Source: Hydrangea macrophylla
Taxonomy: Eukaryota; Streptophyta; Magnoliopsida; Cornales; Hydrangeaceae
DNA length: 64,000 nucleotides
Assembly (NCBI GenBank): GCA_033977485.1
Contig: CM066994.1
Coordinates: 24,706,681-24,770,680 of the forward strand
Direction of reading: 5' to 3'
Numbering within the stretch: the first letter of the stretch is position 1; the number at the start of each line of letters is the position of its first letter. The notes below the pieces were generated by a model. That model was not told the DNA's origin, did not search any database, and saw only the letters and a list, made by a program, of their open reading frames with translations. Positions 10,510 to 22,385 of this stretch are shown piece after piece. The position numbers were made by a program, and so were the translations under genes.

Positions 10510-12615
10510 CTAGACTCGAGGACCTATTGGCGAATCTCCTGGTTCTATCTCTCCTCCATTTTCCGACTTCTCCTTCCTTGCTTCATTTCCCTTGACCTCT
10601 TCCTTCAGTATTTCTCTCATCTGTTCTTTCCCAATCTTCACTTCTATGATCTTCTTTGGACCACTCTCCTCGGTCTTACTGCCTTCTTCATTAAAAAGGT
10701 TCCTCATAGACAGACCATCCAGTACACAAATCCATTCTTGGACAGAAATTGGTTTTGTGGGTGCTTGTAGGTACGGATCTTCATAGTCAGCGAATTCATG
10801 AAAGAAAGAGATCTCAGACCCTTGCTCCAAGTATTTATCTTTGTAGTTCACCCATGGCTCTGGAAAGCCGCAGTAGGGGAAATCTCCTCCTTTCTTAATG
10901 AAGTATTCATGCGACGCCTGACCTTCTTCTTTTTCTTCAGGATCCTTCCCTTTTCCTTTTTCCGAATCGTTCTTCTCAGCATGATTGATCACTTCCTCAG
11001 CATTTCCCTCTTCTCCCTCTTCGGACCACAGATCGTCTGTGTCACTGTATACCTCCTCATCCCAAATGGAGTCATTAGTAGGATTGTTTGGATCCCACCA
11101 ATTGATTTGGATGATTCTATTGTCCATATCTTCCTCAAATGCTTGTTCTTCTTCTCCTCCTATCAGACAATCCTCTTCTTCGACTACTATAAGGCATATC
11201 TTCTGATCTTCTGGGAATTTATAAGCTTTGGTAGCTTGTCCTACTGGTATGATCAACACAGACGGATCAAAGACCTCCCTCCCAACATCTAAGAGATTAA
11301 TGTTCCGTGGTAGTGGTACAGCATGATGATTAGGGAGCGGGTTCCGGGTCACATGCGGTCGAGCTGCAGGCGGAGGGGAAATGGTGTTATTATCGATCAA
11401 ATCTTGTACTTCATGCCTTAACCTCATACATCGGTCAGTTGTATGGCCATGAGCTTGGTGAAATTCACAATAGAGGCTTGTATTGAAACCTGGTGGAAGT
11501 GGATCAGGCATTGGTTTTGGATCTAGAGGCTTGAGATATCCTTTTTCCTTTAATCGCTTGAGAACGGTAGTTAGAGAAACCCCTAAATCCGTGAAGCGAT
11601 GGAGCTGTCCTTCCAACTTTGGTCTCGATGCACCCCCTATTTTTGAAAAATTCTGCCCTTCTTCCGGCTGGCTTAGAACATTAACATCAGTTGCCACCTG
11701 ATTTCCAACATTCTCCCCATAGAATGATCTTCTAGGGCGATGCCCTTGGGAATCTTCTCTTTTGATCTTTCCGTCTTTAATGGCGTCTTCTATCCTTGTC
11801 CCAATTTCAAACAACTCAGCAAAGGTATGAATACATTGATACATTAGTTTATCCTGGTAAACACTCTGCAGGTTCTTGATCAAAATCCGTATATGTTCTT
11901 TCTCTGATGGCTGCTGGGTCATTTTTGCAGCTTTCCCCCTCCATCGCGCCAGGAATTAAGCAAATCACTCTGTATTCTCTTGTGTGGTTGTTTCCAGATC
12001 CCTCACAGTTACATCGAGTTCTTGGTTGTAATCATATTGGATGACAAAGGCTTTCACTACTTCCTCCCATATGCGACTTTTGCTTGGCTCTAATGTGAAA
12101 TACCAGGATAAAGCTGCCCCAGTCAGAGTTTGTTGAAACAGCATGGCCATCATGGCAGGACTCAGGCCACTTGGTTGAAAGGCCCCGATGCACATCCTCA
12201 CGTGGTTTCTGGGGTTGCCAGAACCATCAAACTTATCGATCTCAGGCATCTTGAAACCGGTTGGAAATTTTTCTTGAGCTCCCTCAAACAAACCCTCTAG
12301 CTCTAGTAGATAGCTATCAACCCCATTGGATTTGCGGACAACTTTCTCTAGCTTTTCCACCTTCTCCTTCATCTCGATACGCTCTTTCTCAGCTTTCTCA
12401 ATTTTCTCTCTCTCTGCCCTGGGTATATCAGCTCTAGGTGGTTCTGGATCCTCAAACCATTCGTCTTCTACACCCCAAAAAGGTGGAAGAGGAGGGTCGA
12501 TTATAGGTGGATCAATTACCGGCCTCTGACGGGTCAATGTTTCCAACATGGCCATCATTTGGTCCATCCTCTCTTTCAACTGTGCTATTTCTGCAGCGTG
12601 TTGTTCATGATCCAT
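10510..12615 (-). pseudogene. Gag of element B, interrupted by two stops
   Basis: Structural polyprotein of the Tat/Ogre type. From the ATG at 12615: an N-terminal coiled coil (EIAQLKERMDQMM), a Pro-rich linker, a Lys/Glu coiled coil, and a capsid core with MPEIDKFDGSGNP and LTGAALSWY. Two in-frame stops, TGA at 11965-11967 and TAA at 11956-11958, fall in the segment that A reads through as KESFAEYL. The frame reopens without a shift at 11955 and runs to 10510. The C-terminal half has an atypical zinc knuckle (C-EF-H-QAHG-H-TTDR-C, about 11455-11500) and a very acidic tail (SDTDDLWSEEGEEG). Codons conserved with A extend upstream of the ATG to about 12705 without another ATG. No protease follows. 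The element is gag-only and its gag is broken. Confidence 0.8.
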
Positions 12616-13925
12616 TTTTCTTTCTATCTCTGGCTCTCTTCGTACTAACCTTGCACTCGAATCCCTGACCCAAACTGTCCTGGCGTTCGATGCTATCTTG
12701 CCTACAACCAATTTTTATTTTTAATCAATTTTCAAACAACTTTATTTATTTTGAAAATGCTTGGTAGAATTCTTATAAATGGCTCATATGTCATGCGGAT
12801 GCGATGCATGTGTGTGTGTGTGTGCCTATTCTATATGACAAAGAAAAGAAAATTCTAATCCTAACACATAAACACATAAGCACATAAAATCCTCATCCAT
12901 TTTGAGTGTGCTAATTTCTCCTTTCATTGTGATCCTCTTTACCCCTTCAAAATTTGAAAATTTTTGAATTTTTGAAATTCATTTGGCAAGCATTTCCCTA
13001 GATGATGGGATCTTTCAAAATTCTTAAGGAGCTTTCCTTTGAAGGCAACATTTCTGAACAAAAGATGATTGGGTTGAAACTTTGCTTTGAAATTCATTTG
13101 AAAAGCATTTCTTTATTTGGGGAGATCTCTCAAATATAATTCTCAAGAATTTTGGATTATATTCCTCAACCAAAAGGTGATTGGGTCAAAATTTTGCTTT
13201 TAAAAGCGTTTCTTTGGTGAAACTTTTCAAAAAAATTTTGGGTCGTTCCTTCAAAGATGGTTGACCTGAGATTTTAATCAAAAAGTGAATTCCAAAGATT
13301 TTTGAAAGAGTGATTGAATGCCTTGGAATAAAGATAGCAAATATCTATTTGCTTCCAAAAACGTATTTAAAATTCTTTGGGTAGGAGGATCACATGATCA
13401 GTTGTCATACTTTTCATGAATTCGGATGCATACAAGGTCAATGATGCTTAGCTAGCAAGATGTAAGAGATGTAATCTTATAATCAAGATTCAGCATGTTC
13501 CCAAATGTCGTGGGACATGAGAAGGAATTGCTAAAAGGTGATGAAAAGGTTACACATATTTCATCAAGCAAGCATCGTCATCATCTCAAATAAATCCCTT
13601 TCGGGCATACAAAACTCTCTAGCACATAATCCTAATCAAGAATTAATTTCCTAAGATCGAAAGGTTCTATAGAAGCTACCATGCAAAGGCCGGGTTTTGG
13701 TCAAATAAGGGACCCTTGACACACACCCGATAGGATGCTTCATATAACAAAACATGGTACGAGATCAAGGGTGATCACACAGTCCCATGATGACTTGACC
13801 GACCGGGTTACCCCGAGCCTCCAAGGTCATAGTTTCGTGCAATCGATTGGCAAGACATGTAAGTGCAATGCAACGGGCACACAAAAATTAATTAATTCAA
13901 TTAAAAGGAACCCAAAATCAGAAAT
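12616..13925 (-). other. Untranslated leader of element B
   Basis: Aligns with the A leader (887-2193) through conserved blocks such as the Gln/His-poor AT-rich part at 12900-13400 and the G/C-richer block at 13690-13860. No supported gene. The stretch TTGGTTGTAG (minus strand, about 12702-12711) precedes the conserved pre-ATG codons, as in A. Confidence 0.65.
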
Positions 13926-13976
13926 TCTGGTCCGCAAAATCAGAGATTCTGGGTTCGATCCCCAGCAGAGTCGCCA
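13926..13976 (-). other. Primer binding site of element B, extended match to tRNA-Arg
   Basis: Same 51-nt arrangement as in A: strict 18-nt site 13959-13976 ending GAGTCGCCA, T-arm sequence intact, anticodon-like arm slightly decayed (loop CCGCAAA). Three bases separate it from the LTR end at 13980. Confidence 0.85.
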
Positions 13977-13979
13977 GAT

Positions 13980-16900
13980 TGTGGATACCGGCATTTGGGC
14001 CCACTTGCAACTTTTCAAAACATTTTTTCAAATTCAAATCCAAATACATGAAGAGTCGCCACTTAATTTTTTAGGAAAATTAAGAAACCATTTTCAAAAG
14101 CAACCGATCTTTTGCGAAACCAAAGATAATCTGAGTCCGGGGATTATGGAATGAAAGGGGAAGGAGCCCGACGGACTAAAACACCCCCTTTCATCCTATC
14201 TCGTGATAGGCCTCTACTCATCATCCTATTTAATCGAATTATTAATCTAAGCATGCCCTCAACTAATACATATATATATATATAAATAATACATTATACA
14301 AGCATGTTGAAAAGGGTGCAAGATTGCTAACGACAAAATATCATTCATAAGCCACATAGTTCAAATAGCAAGCAAGATGATGTGCAAATATGGAACTAGA
14401 AAACTTACCCGGGATCCAGCTGCGAATTTAAACGTGCAATGCATACATATAAAATAAACCTAAAAAGGTCTCTAACGCATATAAACACATAAGGCAAGAC
14501 CTAGTCTAAGGTGTCGCGCATGGAGTCGAAAATCAATAAAATCAACAAATGAAATAAACTAGAGAAGAGATGAGAAATTGTACCTCAAATGCGCTACAAA
14601 ACAAAGATTAGTTCACATGCTTCAAATAATATGATATCAAACAATCAATCATAATCCTCTAGCTTAGATCTATTAAGCATGAAATCCAACTTTATCAAAT
14701 AGCTAGTTCTAATCATAAGCATTGATGTACATGAATGAATGGATGAATATGAACAAGAATAAGATATGGATTTATTCACTAATTTGGCAATCACTTAGCC
14801 TCTGAATTTAAACTAAATTATCATTATTCAAAACATGATTTGGGTCCCAAGATATTAGGGAACCATTTAAGTTAAAATCAATGAGAATAGACAAAACAGT
14901 GACTGTTTTTCCTAAATTACAGAGAGCAGTCCAGATTTTAAAAAGTAGAAAAACCATACTTCCAACGGTTGGATCTTAATGATTTTTAGATATGATATGC
15001 CTCTGTGAGTCTAGTTTATAATCCACAAAGAAAATCAATGTTTGAATAGTTAGATCTCTGGGAATATGGAAAACACTAGACATCACTCAGGAATCTACAA
15101 CTCTCTGTCCAGAGATCTTGTACGATTTTCTAAATATAGTAAAAAAATGAGAAACACTTAGATCTTTTTAGGGTATCTCCCTAACACATTGAGGTACTTA
15201 GAAAAAATTATTAGAGACCCGGGAAACTCCATTAAGGTTCTGATTTATGAATTTCAAAATGGACTTATTGTTCTGAAATCTTGGACAGAGAGTTGCATGT
15301 TTTGAAATCATAAGACCAAACCATCTTAGGCAAGGAATTTCATCAAAACAAAAAATCACAGAGGTACCTCAAATTGGTCTCATCCATTTCCAATGAATCA
15401 TGACCCTATAAAAAATCTTTGATCACGATTGGTTTATGGATTCACTGCACCTTTGTTAAGTTGATGTTTATAGTTTAAAACCAACTTGATCCATGATTAT
15501 TGGGACAAATAATAAAGTAGGGAGAAACCCTTAGATTTAACCTTGATGGATTCCTATCATAGATCACATAGTTGGAGATCTAGCAAGAGAATCCTAAGGT
15601 CTTACTTGATCTCATGAATTTTGAATACAAATTATGAAAATCTACATCTACTTCCTCTCTCAAACATATGATCCTTGAGGAATATAGATCCATGAAACCT
15701 TATTCTCCTCTCAAATTAATGGTCCTTGGAAAATATAGAGTCATTTTATTATTTCTCCTACCAAGTTAATGGTCCTTGGAGACAAAATAACATCCCAACT
15801 ACATAAACCTCTATGGAATATATCATGAATTCCATGAGATTTTTAGTAAGGAGGTTTCAAACCATGGGCCAAAACTTAAATTCAACAAACTACATGTAGA
15901 GATGATCATAATCCACTTTAATCCCCATATAAATCATAAGATCATAGGGAATTAGAGGATCAAACTCAAAGAAATCTAATGAGATATTGAAGATCTCATA
16001 AATTTCTTTGAGAAGAATATAAACAAAAGAAAGGAAAACAAAGGTTATTTGAATATTTCAAGTCAAAACTCTTTTATTCATAAATCCAAAGCTCTAATCC
16101 AAATTAATGAAACACCATGATATTCAATCACAAATTCTAAGTGGTGTGTGATGAAATGAGATAGGAAGAGAGGTTTTGAAAATATGTAAAAGTCCTAGAT
16201 CTAAGAATTTGTGATTGAATTGCCTAATTGTACCAAGTGATTGAGAGGTTACCTCCAAGACCTCAAAGATTTCTTCTATTCCTTGTGAAATGCTTCCAAG
16301 AATCTTCAAGTTCTTCTCCAAATTCTTCAAGTTCTTCTAAAAAATTCTTCAATTCTTCTTCCAATTCTCTCTCTATTATATCTCTCTCTAGTGAAAATTT
16401 TTGAAAGTAAGAGTAAAAGTCCCTATGAAGAAGATGAAAGCCTCTTTATATAGACCAACACATCAAGGTTAAATGGGTAAATTCGGGTGGAAACCCATGT
16501 GCAAAGTTTTCCTCTAGAACATGTGAGAAAAGTAGTCTGTTACAGCTAACGGCACTCGATGGCTGCCGGCGGGCACTCGCTGAATGCCGGGCGGCACTAC
16601 GGCTTTTTCGCGTGCTGGGGCTAACAGAGTTTTGCCCTCTTTTTAATTTTCAAAACCTACAGTACCACAATCTTAATTATTAGCAAAGTATATACTAATA
16701 TACTTACATATGTAGTATACATTATTAAGATACACCTATATGCATGGTATATTTTTATTTATTTCTTTTTATTTCTCTTTTCTTCTTTTTTTTTTCTTTT
16801 GAAAACTTTTTTTCTTCTTTTTTCTTTTGAAAACTTTTTTTCTTCTTTTTTCTTTTGAAAACTTTTTTTGAATAAAAATTTTTAGACTGATTTTCCCACA

Positions 16901-17119
16901 TGTTCTTCAACGTTCGGGTTTCCCCCAGGTACCTAATTTCACTCTCTTTCTCTTATTTATTTTGATTTTTTCTTTGATTTTGAAACTTTTCTTGAAGAAT
17001 CCTTGAATAATTTGAATTCTCTGGAAAATCTTTGAATTTTACCGGTCTTTGTCATCATCGGTCTTCTAGAGGTAACCAATCCCTGGATTTGATATTTGGT
17101 CAAAATTGGGGTGTCTACA
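13980..17119 (-). mobile_element. 5' LTR of Ogre-like element B
   Basis: A 3140-bp LTR on the minus strand, TGTAGACACCCC (at 17119) to GGTATCCACA (at 13980). Its 3' part is homologous to LTR A. U3 contains a GC-rich block (16540-16620) and three 30-bp polypyrimidine units with TTTTGAAAAC (about 16785-16870). A TATA-like box (CTATATAAAG) is at 16444-16453. It inserted into the LTR of element C: the sequence from 17120 (GTGGCTAAAAAGG) continues the C LTR, as the uninterrupted copy at 24047 shows. Expected target duplication GTGGC; its partner lies left of the window. Confidence 0.85.
16444..16453 (-). promoter_or_regulatory. TATA-like box in LTR B
   Basis: CTATATAAAG on the minus strand, about 0.67 kb from the LTR start, at a position comparable to the box in LTR A. 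Candidate core promoter. Confidence 0.45.
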
Positions 17120-18867
17120 GTGGCTAAAAAGGTACAGTGGTCCAGTCGACTGAAAAGCGATCCAGTCGACTGATGTTGCCACTATTCACTTTCAGTGTTT
17201 AAAACAACACAGGATCCAGTCGACTGATCTAGGGTCCAGTCGACTGATCCTCTGTTGGGTAGCCCTATTTTGTGCTATCACAACCCATGCTTCTCCAAAC
17301 TAAAAACAACAACAACCAAAACTGAATTGCAACATTTTAAAACATAACTACAAGTGTTCGAATACAAAGATACGGTACCACCAACTAACTCTCAAGGTTC
17401 TATTACAACATATTTTACAAATTCCAAAACATTACACAAGTTTGGGAGAAAGAACAAAGGTTATAAACAAGTGACCCCATCGTCTCATCGGCCTCACTTC
17501 TCACGCTTCTTCTTGTCTTTCTTCTTACCTGCAATAGAATCTCCACTGCTCAGCTATATGCTGAGTGCACAAGTTCTAACATATGCAATATATGACAAAA
17601 CATGCCTTAATCTCACAATTCATTACCAAATAGTCTCTAGGGAAAAAGATACGCATTCATCCGGTAGCGGTAAGTCCAAGTCTTAAACCACGATGCCAAT
17701 GGCAAGTCCAAGTCTATCAACCATTGCATCCCCAATTGCCATAGCAAGTCCAAGTCTATTAACCGTGCACAATAGCCGTCGCTACTAAATTCTCAAACAT
17801 CAAGAAGCTTATTCCGGCATGAAATTGCATAAATCTCCCCTTTGACCCATATTGACAACTTAACGTGCTTGCGTAAAAGTAGACATGCTTTTCACATTAT
17901 ATCGCGTGCATGATTAACGGGCCTAAGATTAACACATGGATTTTGCCCGGATCTCAATTTTGTCGTCAAAATCTAAAACATGTATATTTCTATATTTCAT
18001 AGGTTAGGACTTCATACCTCGTGCGACTCTCTTCAAACTTTAAAGGATCGACTAAAGGGCCAATCAAACGTCGGATCTCGAATCTCAAGCGACTCCTACA
18101 AGTTTTACTGGATTTTCCGCAAAAGTCTAGAAATTAGATTTTTTACAAAAGTGAGCCAAACATGGCCTAATGACTATCAAAACATAGGTCTTACCTCCAC
18201 GAGTTCAAATCTCAAATCTGGAGAAAATTTGACGGACGAAAGGTCGCCGATCGTCGCCACAAAGCCCGTGGCAACAAATCTCCTTTTCTCTCTCCTCTCT
18301 CAAGATATTATATGAGTTTTGCCAATAATACAAGCTCACCCTCAACTATTTATAGGTAAACTTCTTGAAATTCGCATTTTCCACCCCGCGAGTTCTCAAA
18401 ACTTCTAGTTAACTCTTGAAATGTCGCGTACGTCCATTTTATGTCTTTACGAGTGAAAATTATAAATTACAAAAGTTTTCGACTAAGTCTCGTTTGGGTC
18501 CAAAATCGCGTCCAAAAGCTAAATTCTGTGAAATCTTTACACAACCTACCTTTTATATAACGTGTCACACATGTTCTCACTACAGTTCTCAAAATGCTAT
18601 ACAACAATATCAAAATTACCAGAATTTACTCTACACTGGTAAATTTACTATTCATCAACAATACCAGAAAGTCATATAACATTTAAATCACATAAATGTC
18701 ATTTAAACGTGCCAAAATAAAATGAACTACCATGTTCCCGTGTCCTCACTGACACCTTACCGTTGACTCACAGTCAACCTCATCAGCATTATCAACTGAC
18801 ATTGATAAACTCACAAATGCTCAAGTTATGCATTTTAAAACCATGAAATTTTGAAATGGGTGTGATA
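17120..18867 (-). mobile_element. 3' LTR of chromovirus C1, truncated by element B
   Basis: Starts at 18867 (minus strand, TATCACACCC, a mutated TGTCACACCC) and aligns base for base with 24047-25830. The length difference (1748 versus 1784 bp) is accounted for by one 36-bp duplication in the other copy. It has four CAGTCGACTG palindromes (17143, 17163, 17216, 17237), a TATA box CTATAAATAG at 18346-18355 and a TCAGC...GCTGA hairpin at 17548-17570. It is cut at 17120 by the insertion of B. No coding content. Confidence 0.82.
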
Positions 18868-18889
18868 ACTCTCCCCTACAAAAAGGAAG
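18868..18889 (-). other. Polypurine tract of C1
   Basis: Minus strand reads CTTCCTTTTTGTAGGGGAGA directly before the LTR start at 18867. The GGGGAGAGT core matches the C2 tract at 25831-25852. Confidence 0.7.
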
Positions 18890-19742
18890 TTTGTCCCCAA
18901 ACTTATACCTCATTGGTTGAAAAGTTACAGATACGCATTCCTCATGTCTTTCTCATTTTCACATATAGCTTCTTACGCCGTATGGCTACGCCATAATACT
19001 TTCACCATTGGAATTGTCTTATTTCTCAAAACTTGCTCTTTTCGATCTAGAATCTTTATCAGCTATTCCACATAAGTCAAGTCTTCCTGAATCTGTAACG
19101 GCTCAGGTACAATGATCTTACTCGTATCTGTTATACAACGTCTCAACATAGATACATGAAATACATTATGTACATGCTCCAATTCTGACGAAAGAGCTAA
19201 TAGATAAGCCATTAGTCCTACTCTCTCTAGGATCTCAAATGGTCCTACAAATCTCAGATTAAGTTATCCCCACTTTTTGAATCGTACAATGCCCTTCAAA
19301 GGCGATACTCGTAAGTAGACAAAGTCTCCCACTTCAAATACCATAAGTCGTTGCTTAAAGTCCGCATTGCACTTATAACAGCTCTGAGCTACCTTAAGTA
19401 GCTCTTGAATTAACTTCACCTTCTCAGTAGTCACTTGTATTAGCTCAGGTCCTAATAACTTTCTTTCTCCAACCTCGGTCCAACAAACCGATGATCGACA
19501 TTTACAGCTATACAAAACTACATATGGTGCCATTCTGATGCTTGAATGAAAACCACTGTTGTAAGAAAATTCAATTAACGACGAGTGTTTCTCCTAATCA
19601 CTTCCGAAATCTAGGACACAAAGTCTTAACATATCTTCTAATGTCTGAATCATACGCTCTGACTGTCTATCAGTCTGAGGATGTAATGTGGTACTGAAAC
19701 TCAACTTGGTACCCATAGCCTTTTGCAAACTTCTCCAGAATC
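18890..19742 (-). pseudogene. C1 integrase C-terminal part and chromodomain, decayed
   Basis: Continuation of the C1 polyprotein after the integrase core. One open piece (19264-19533) carries the segment after the core (LGPELIQVTTEKVKLIQ and FEVGDFVYLRVSPLKG, the GPY/F-type module). The chromodomain follows at about 18893-19110 in broken frames (pieces such as MVKVLWRSHT and CENEKDMRN); C2 preserves it intact at 25873-26220. Several stops and shifts separate the pieces. The chromodomain would tether integration to modified histones in heterochromatin. Confidence 0.68.
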
Positions 19743-20192
19743 TCAATGTAAACTACTATCATGATCTAATACAATCACTATCGGAACCCATTGTAGTCTT
19801 ACAATCTCCTTCACATACAACTCAGCTAACTTTGAAGGTTTAGTCGTCTTGATTGGTAGAAAATGTGCTGACTTTGTTAATCGGTCAACTATCACCCAAA
19901 TCTTGTCATTCTTGTTAGATGATCGTGAAAATCCAGAAACAAAATCCATCGTGATCACATCCCATTTCCACTCTGACACTAGTAACGATTATAGAAACCC
20001 TGTAGGTACTTGTCTCTCTACTTTCACTTGCTGACATGTTGAACACTCAGAAACATACTTAGCAATTTCATGCTTGATATCTTTCCCCCAAAAGTTCTCT
20101 TGCAAATTCTGGTACATCTTGTTACTTCCCGGATGCACTGAATATCTAGTACTATGCGCTTCTTCCAAAATTCTCTCTTTTAAGCCTTTCAC
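19743..20192 (-). pseudogene. C1 integrase: zinc-binding domain and catalytic core
   Basis: The zinc-binding part is at 19989-20192, with the HHCC pattern (STRYSVHPGSNKMY; C-STCQQVKVE). The core follows at 19743-19979 (VITMDFVSGFSRS with the first catalytic Asp; [16 protein letters not shown]; the second motif reads LDHDSS where SDRDS is usual). A stop or shift lies between the pieces at about 19980-19988. The E of the DD35E triad lies in the decayed stretch downstream. Typical of a Tekay/Del chromovirus. Not functional. Confidence 0.75.
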
Positions 20193-20297
20193 ATTCGGTA
20201 CACATAATCAATTTTCAAGTTTCAATGTTCCTTGTTCCAATACAAAATCAGGTCGCTTTCCTAAAGGTATCTCGTCTCTCATTTTGCACAGGCAAAC

Positions 20298-20777
20298 TTA
20301 GTTAAACTGTTCCCTCTTAATCTCATCAATAATGTCAGGGTATGCTATAATCGCCATCATTAGGCCACCATTTATCTCTAGAATTACATCCAACTCAAAA
20401 CGTTCCATTTCCTCGATCAATTCCTTTTGACTAGTTAGCTCGTCATCTAGGTTCCTTGGCGTCTTCCAGCTTAACGCATCGGCTACTACGTTAGCCTTCC
20501 CTAGATGATACTCTATTGAAAGATCGTAATCCTTCATTAATTTTAACCACCTTCTCTGTCTCATGTTCAAATCTCGTTGTGTGAACAGGTATTTCAAACT
20601 CTTGTGGTCTGTGAAGATATCACATTTCTCCCCATATAGGTAATGTCTCCAAATCTTCAAGGCATGAATTACCGCAGCCAATTTGAGATCGTGAGTTGGG
20701 TAATTAACCTCATGTGTCTTTAACTTTCTAGACGCATAGGCAATCACATTACTACCTTGCATAAGCACACATCCCAA
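20298..20777 (-). pseudogene. C1 RNase H domain
   Basis: A 159-residue open segment with the Ty3-type RNase H motifs: [52 protein letters not shown] and ADALSWK. The first Asp-containing motif is just upstream in a broken stretch (20778-20804). It would degrade RNA in the RNA-DNA hybrid. Near-identical to the partial copy in C2 at 27428-27643. Confidence 0.75.
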
Positions 20778-20804
20778 TCCTTGATGTGAAGCAACACTAT
20801 AGAT

Positions 20805-21695
20805 CTAAAACCCCTCGGCTCCAGATGGTATTGTCATGATAGGTGCCCTTGTTAACCTCGACTTCAACTCCTGAAAACTGTCTTCACATTCTTGACTCCA
20901 TTCAAAGGTAACCCCTTTCCTCATCAACCTTGTCATAGGTAATGAAATCTTCGAGAAGTGCTCAATTAAACGGCAGTAGTATCCCGCTAATCCCAAGAAA
21001 CTTCGAATTTCATATACGGATGTTGGTCTTTGCCAACTAGACACAGCTTCTACTTTGTGAGGATCAACTGAAACCCCGTTCTTATCAATCACATGACCAA
21101 GAAAAGTAATGCTAGGTAGGCAGAATTCGCATTTCTTAAACTTCCCGAACAGTTGCTTCTCTCGCGATCTCTGAAGTATCAACCTCAAGTGGTTCTCGTG
21201 TTCTATCTCACTCAGTGAATAAACAAGAATATCGTCAATGAACACTATTACAAAATCATCCAAGTAGTCTTTAAAGACTCAGTTCATAAGATCCATGAAT
21301 GCAGTTGGTACATTCGTAACTCCAAATGGCATGACTAGGAACTCATAATGTCCGTAGCATGTTCTGAAAGCTGTTTTCTCAACATCTACAACCATTACTT
21401 TCAACTGATGATAGCCCGTTCTCAAATCTATCTTGGAAAACACTTGTGCTCCATGAAGTTGATCAAATAGGTCATCAATTCTCGGCGATACTTGTTCTTA
21501 ATTGTCAACTTATTTAGTTCTCAATAATCTACCCACATACGCATTTAACTGTTTGTTCTTAATTGTCAACTTATTTAGTTCTCGATAATCTACACACATA
21601 CGCATTGAATCGTCTTTTTTCTTCACAAATAACACTGAAGCTCCCCACGGCGATATGCTAGGTCGAATGAAGCCTTTGTCAAGTAGTTCCTGTAG
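20805..21695 (-). pseudogene. C1 reverse transcriptase, decayed, with a 61-bp internal duplication
   Basis: The palm with the catalytic motif VFIDDILVYS and the following EHENHLRLILQ, FLGHVIDKNGV and [20 protein letters not shown] is open at 20805-21263. The N-terminal half (21264-21695: fragments of the YRELN, LFDQL and SGYHQL motifs) is broken, and the 61-bp segment 21492-21552 is repeated at 21553-21611. The duplication alone breaks the frame (61 is not a multiple of three). Confidence 0.75.
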
Positions 21696-21962
21696 TTAAA
21701 CTTTCAGCTCTTTCAGTTCCACGGGTGCCATTCTATATGGTGATTTTGATACTGGCCTTGAGTCTGGCATAACCTCAATAGTGAACTCAATCTCCCTCTC
21801 AATCAGAACATCTGGTAAGTCTTCTAGAAATACATCTGGATACTCTCGTACTCCTGGAATATCCTCTACTTTCAATTCAGTTGCCGAAGTATCAATTATT
21901 GAACATAGGAATCCCTGACATCCCTTCATCAATAGTTTACCCACTCGAATGGCTAAAATCAA
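21696..21962 (-). pseudogene. C1 protease-RT linker
   Basis: Open piece with EDIPGVREYPDVFLEDLPDV, then REIEFTIEVMPDSRPVSKSP and YRMAPVELKEL: the conserved segment that precedes reverse transcriptase in plant Ty3 polyproteins. It continues in frame-broken form into the RT. Confidence 0.7.
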
Positions 21963-21989
21963 GTACGGTGGCAGTGTAACCCCATTCCC

Positions 21990-22385
21990 TTAGAAACAAA
22001 AGTTCCCATACACCGGTGATAAAAAATTAACTTCTTTCCGGTAACAGTCTATGGTAGCTTGGTTAAGAGCTAACCAATCCATTCCCAATACCACATTGAA
22101 ATGGTTCACAACGATCGGTATAAGGTCTACATTCATCAACTTCTCATCTAGTTTGATCTCATAGTTCTTGTATATCGTAGACGTCGTTATTGTTTTACTA
22201 TGTGGTATGGAAATAGGAAATTCATATCCTAACGGTGTCAATTTAACATTCAAATGTTCAACAAAGGCATGCGATACAAATGAATGCGTAGATCCTGAGT
22301 CAATAGGTATGCGTGCTAAGTGCGAACATACAAGCACCATACCTGAGACCACTATCTCTGAAGCAGCCATATCTCCTAGGTTCAT
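21990..22385 (-). pseudogene. C1 aspartic protease
   Basis: A retropepsin that would cut Gag-Pol. The active site reads DSGSTHSFVS (normally D-S/T-G-A/S-T) and the second motif is VVLGMDWL. The 131-residue piece is open, and an unrelated stop separates it from the RT linker. Intact-looking catalytic Asp, but no functional polyprotein around it. Confidence 0.75.

Noticed and set aside
10798..11292. 164-codon plus-strand frame
   Set aside because: Antisense to the C-terminal part of the B gag; hydrophobic Phe/Ser composition typical of a reversed acidic coding strand.
2248..17119. A and B as a tandem pair sharing one LTR
   Set aside because: A second LTR start at 6004 and a B-type LTR fragment at 5504-6004 show that A is inserted into the B 3' LTR.
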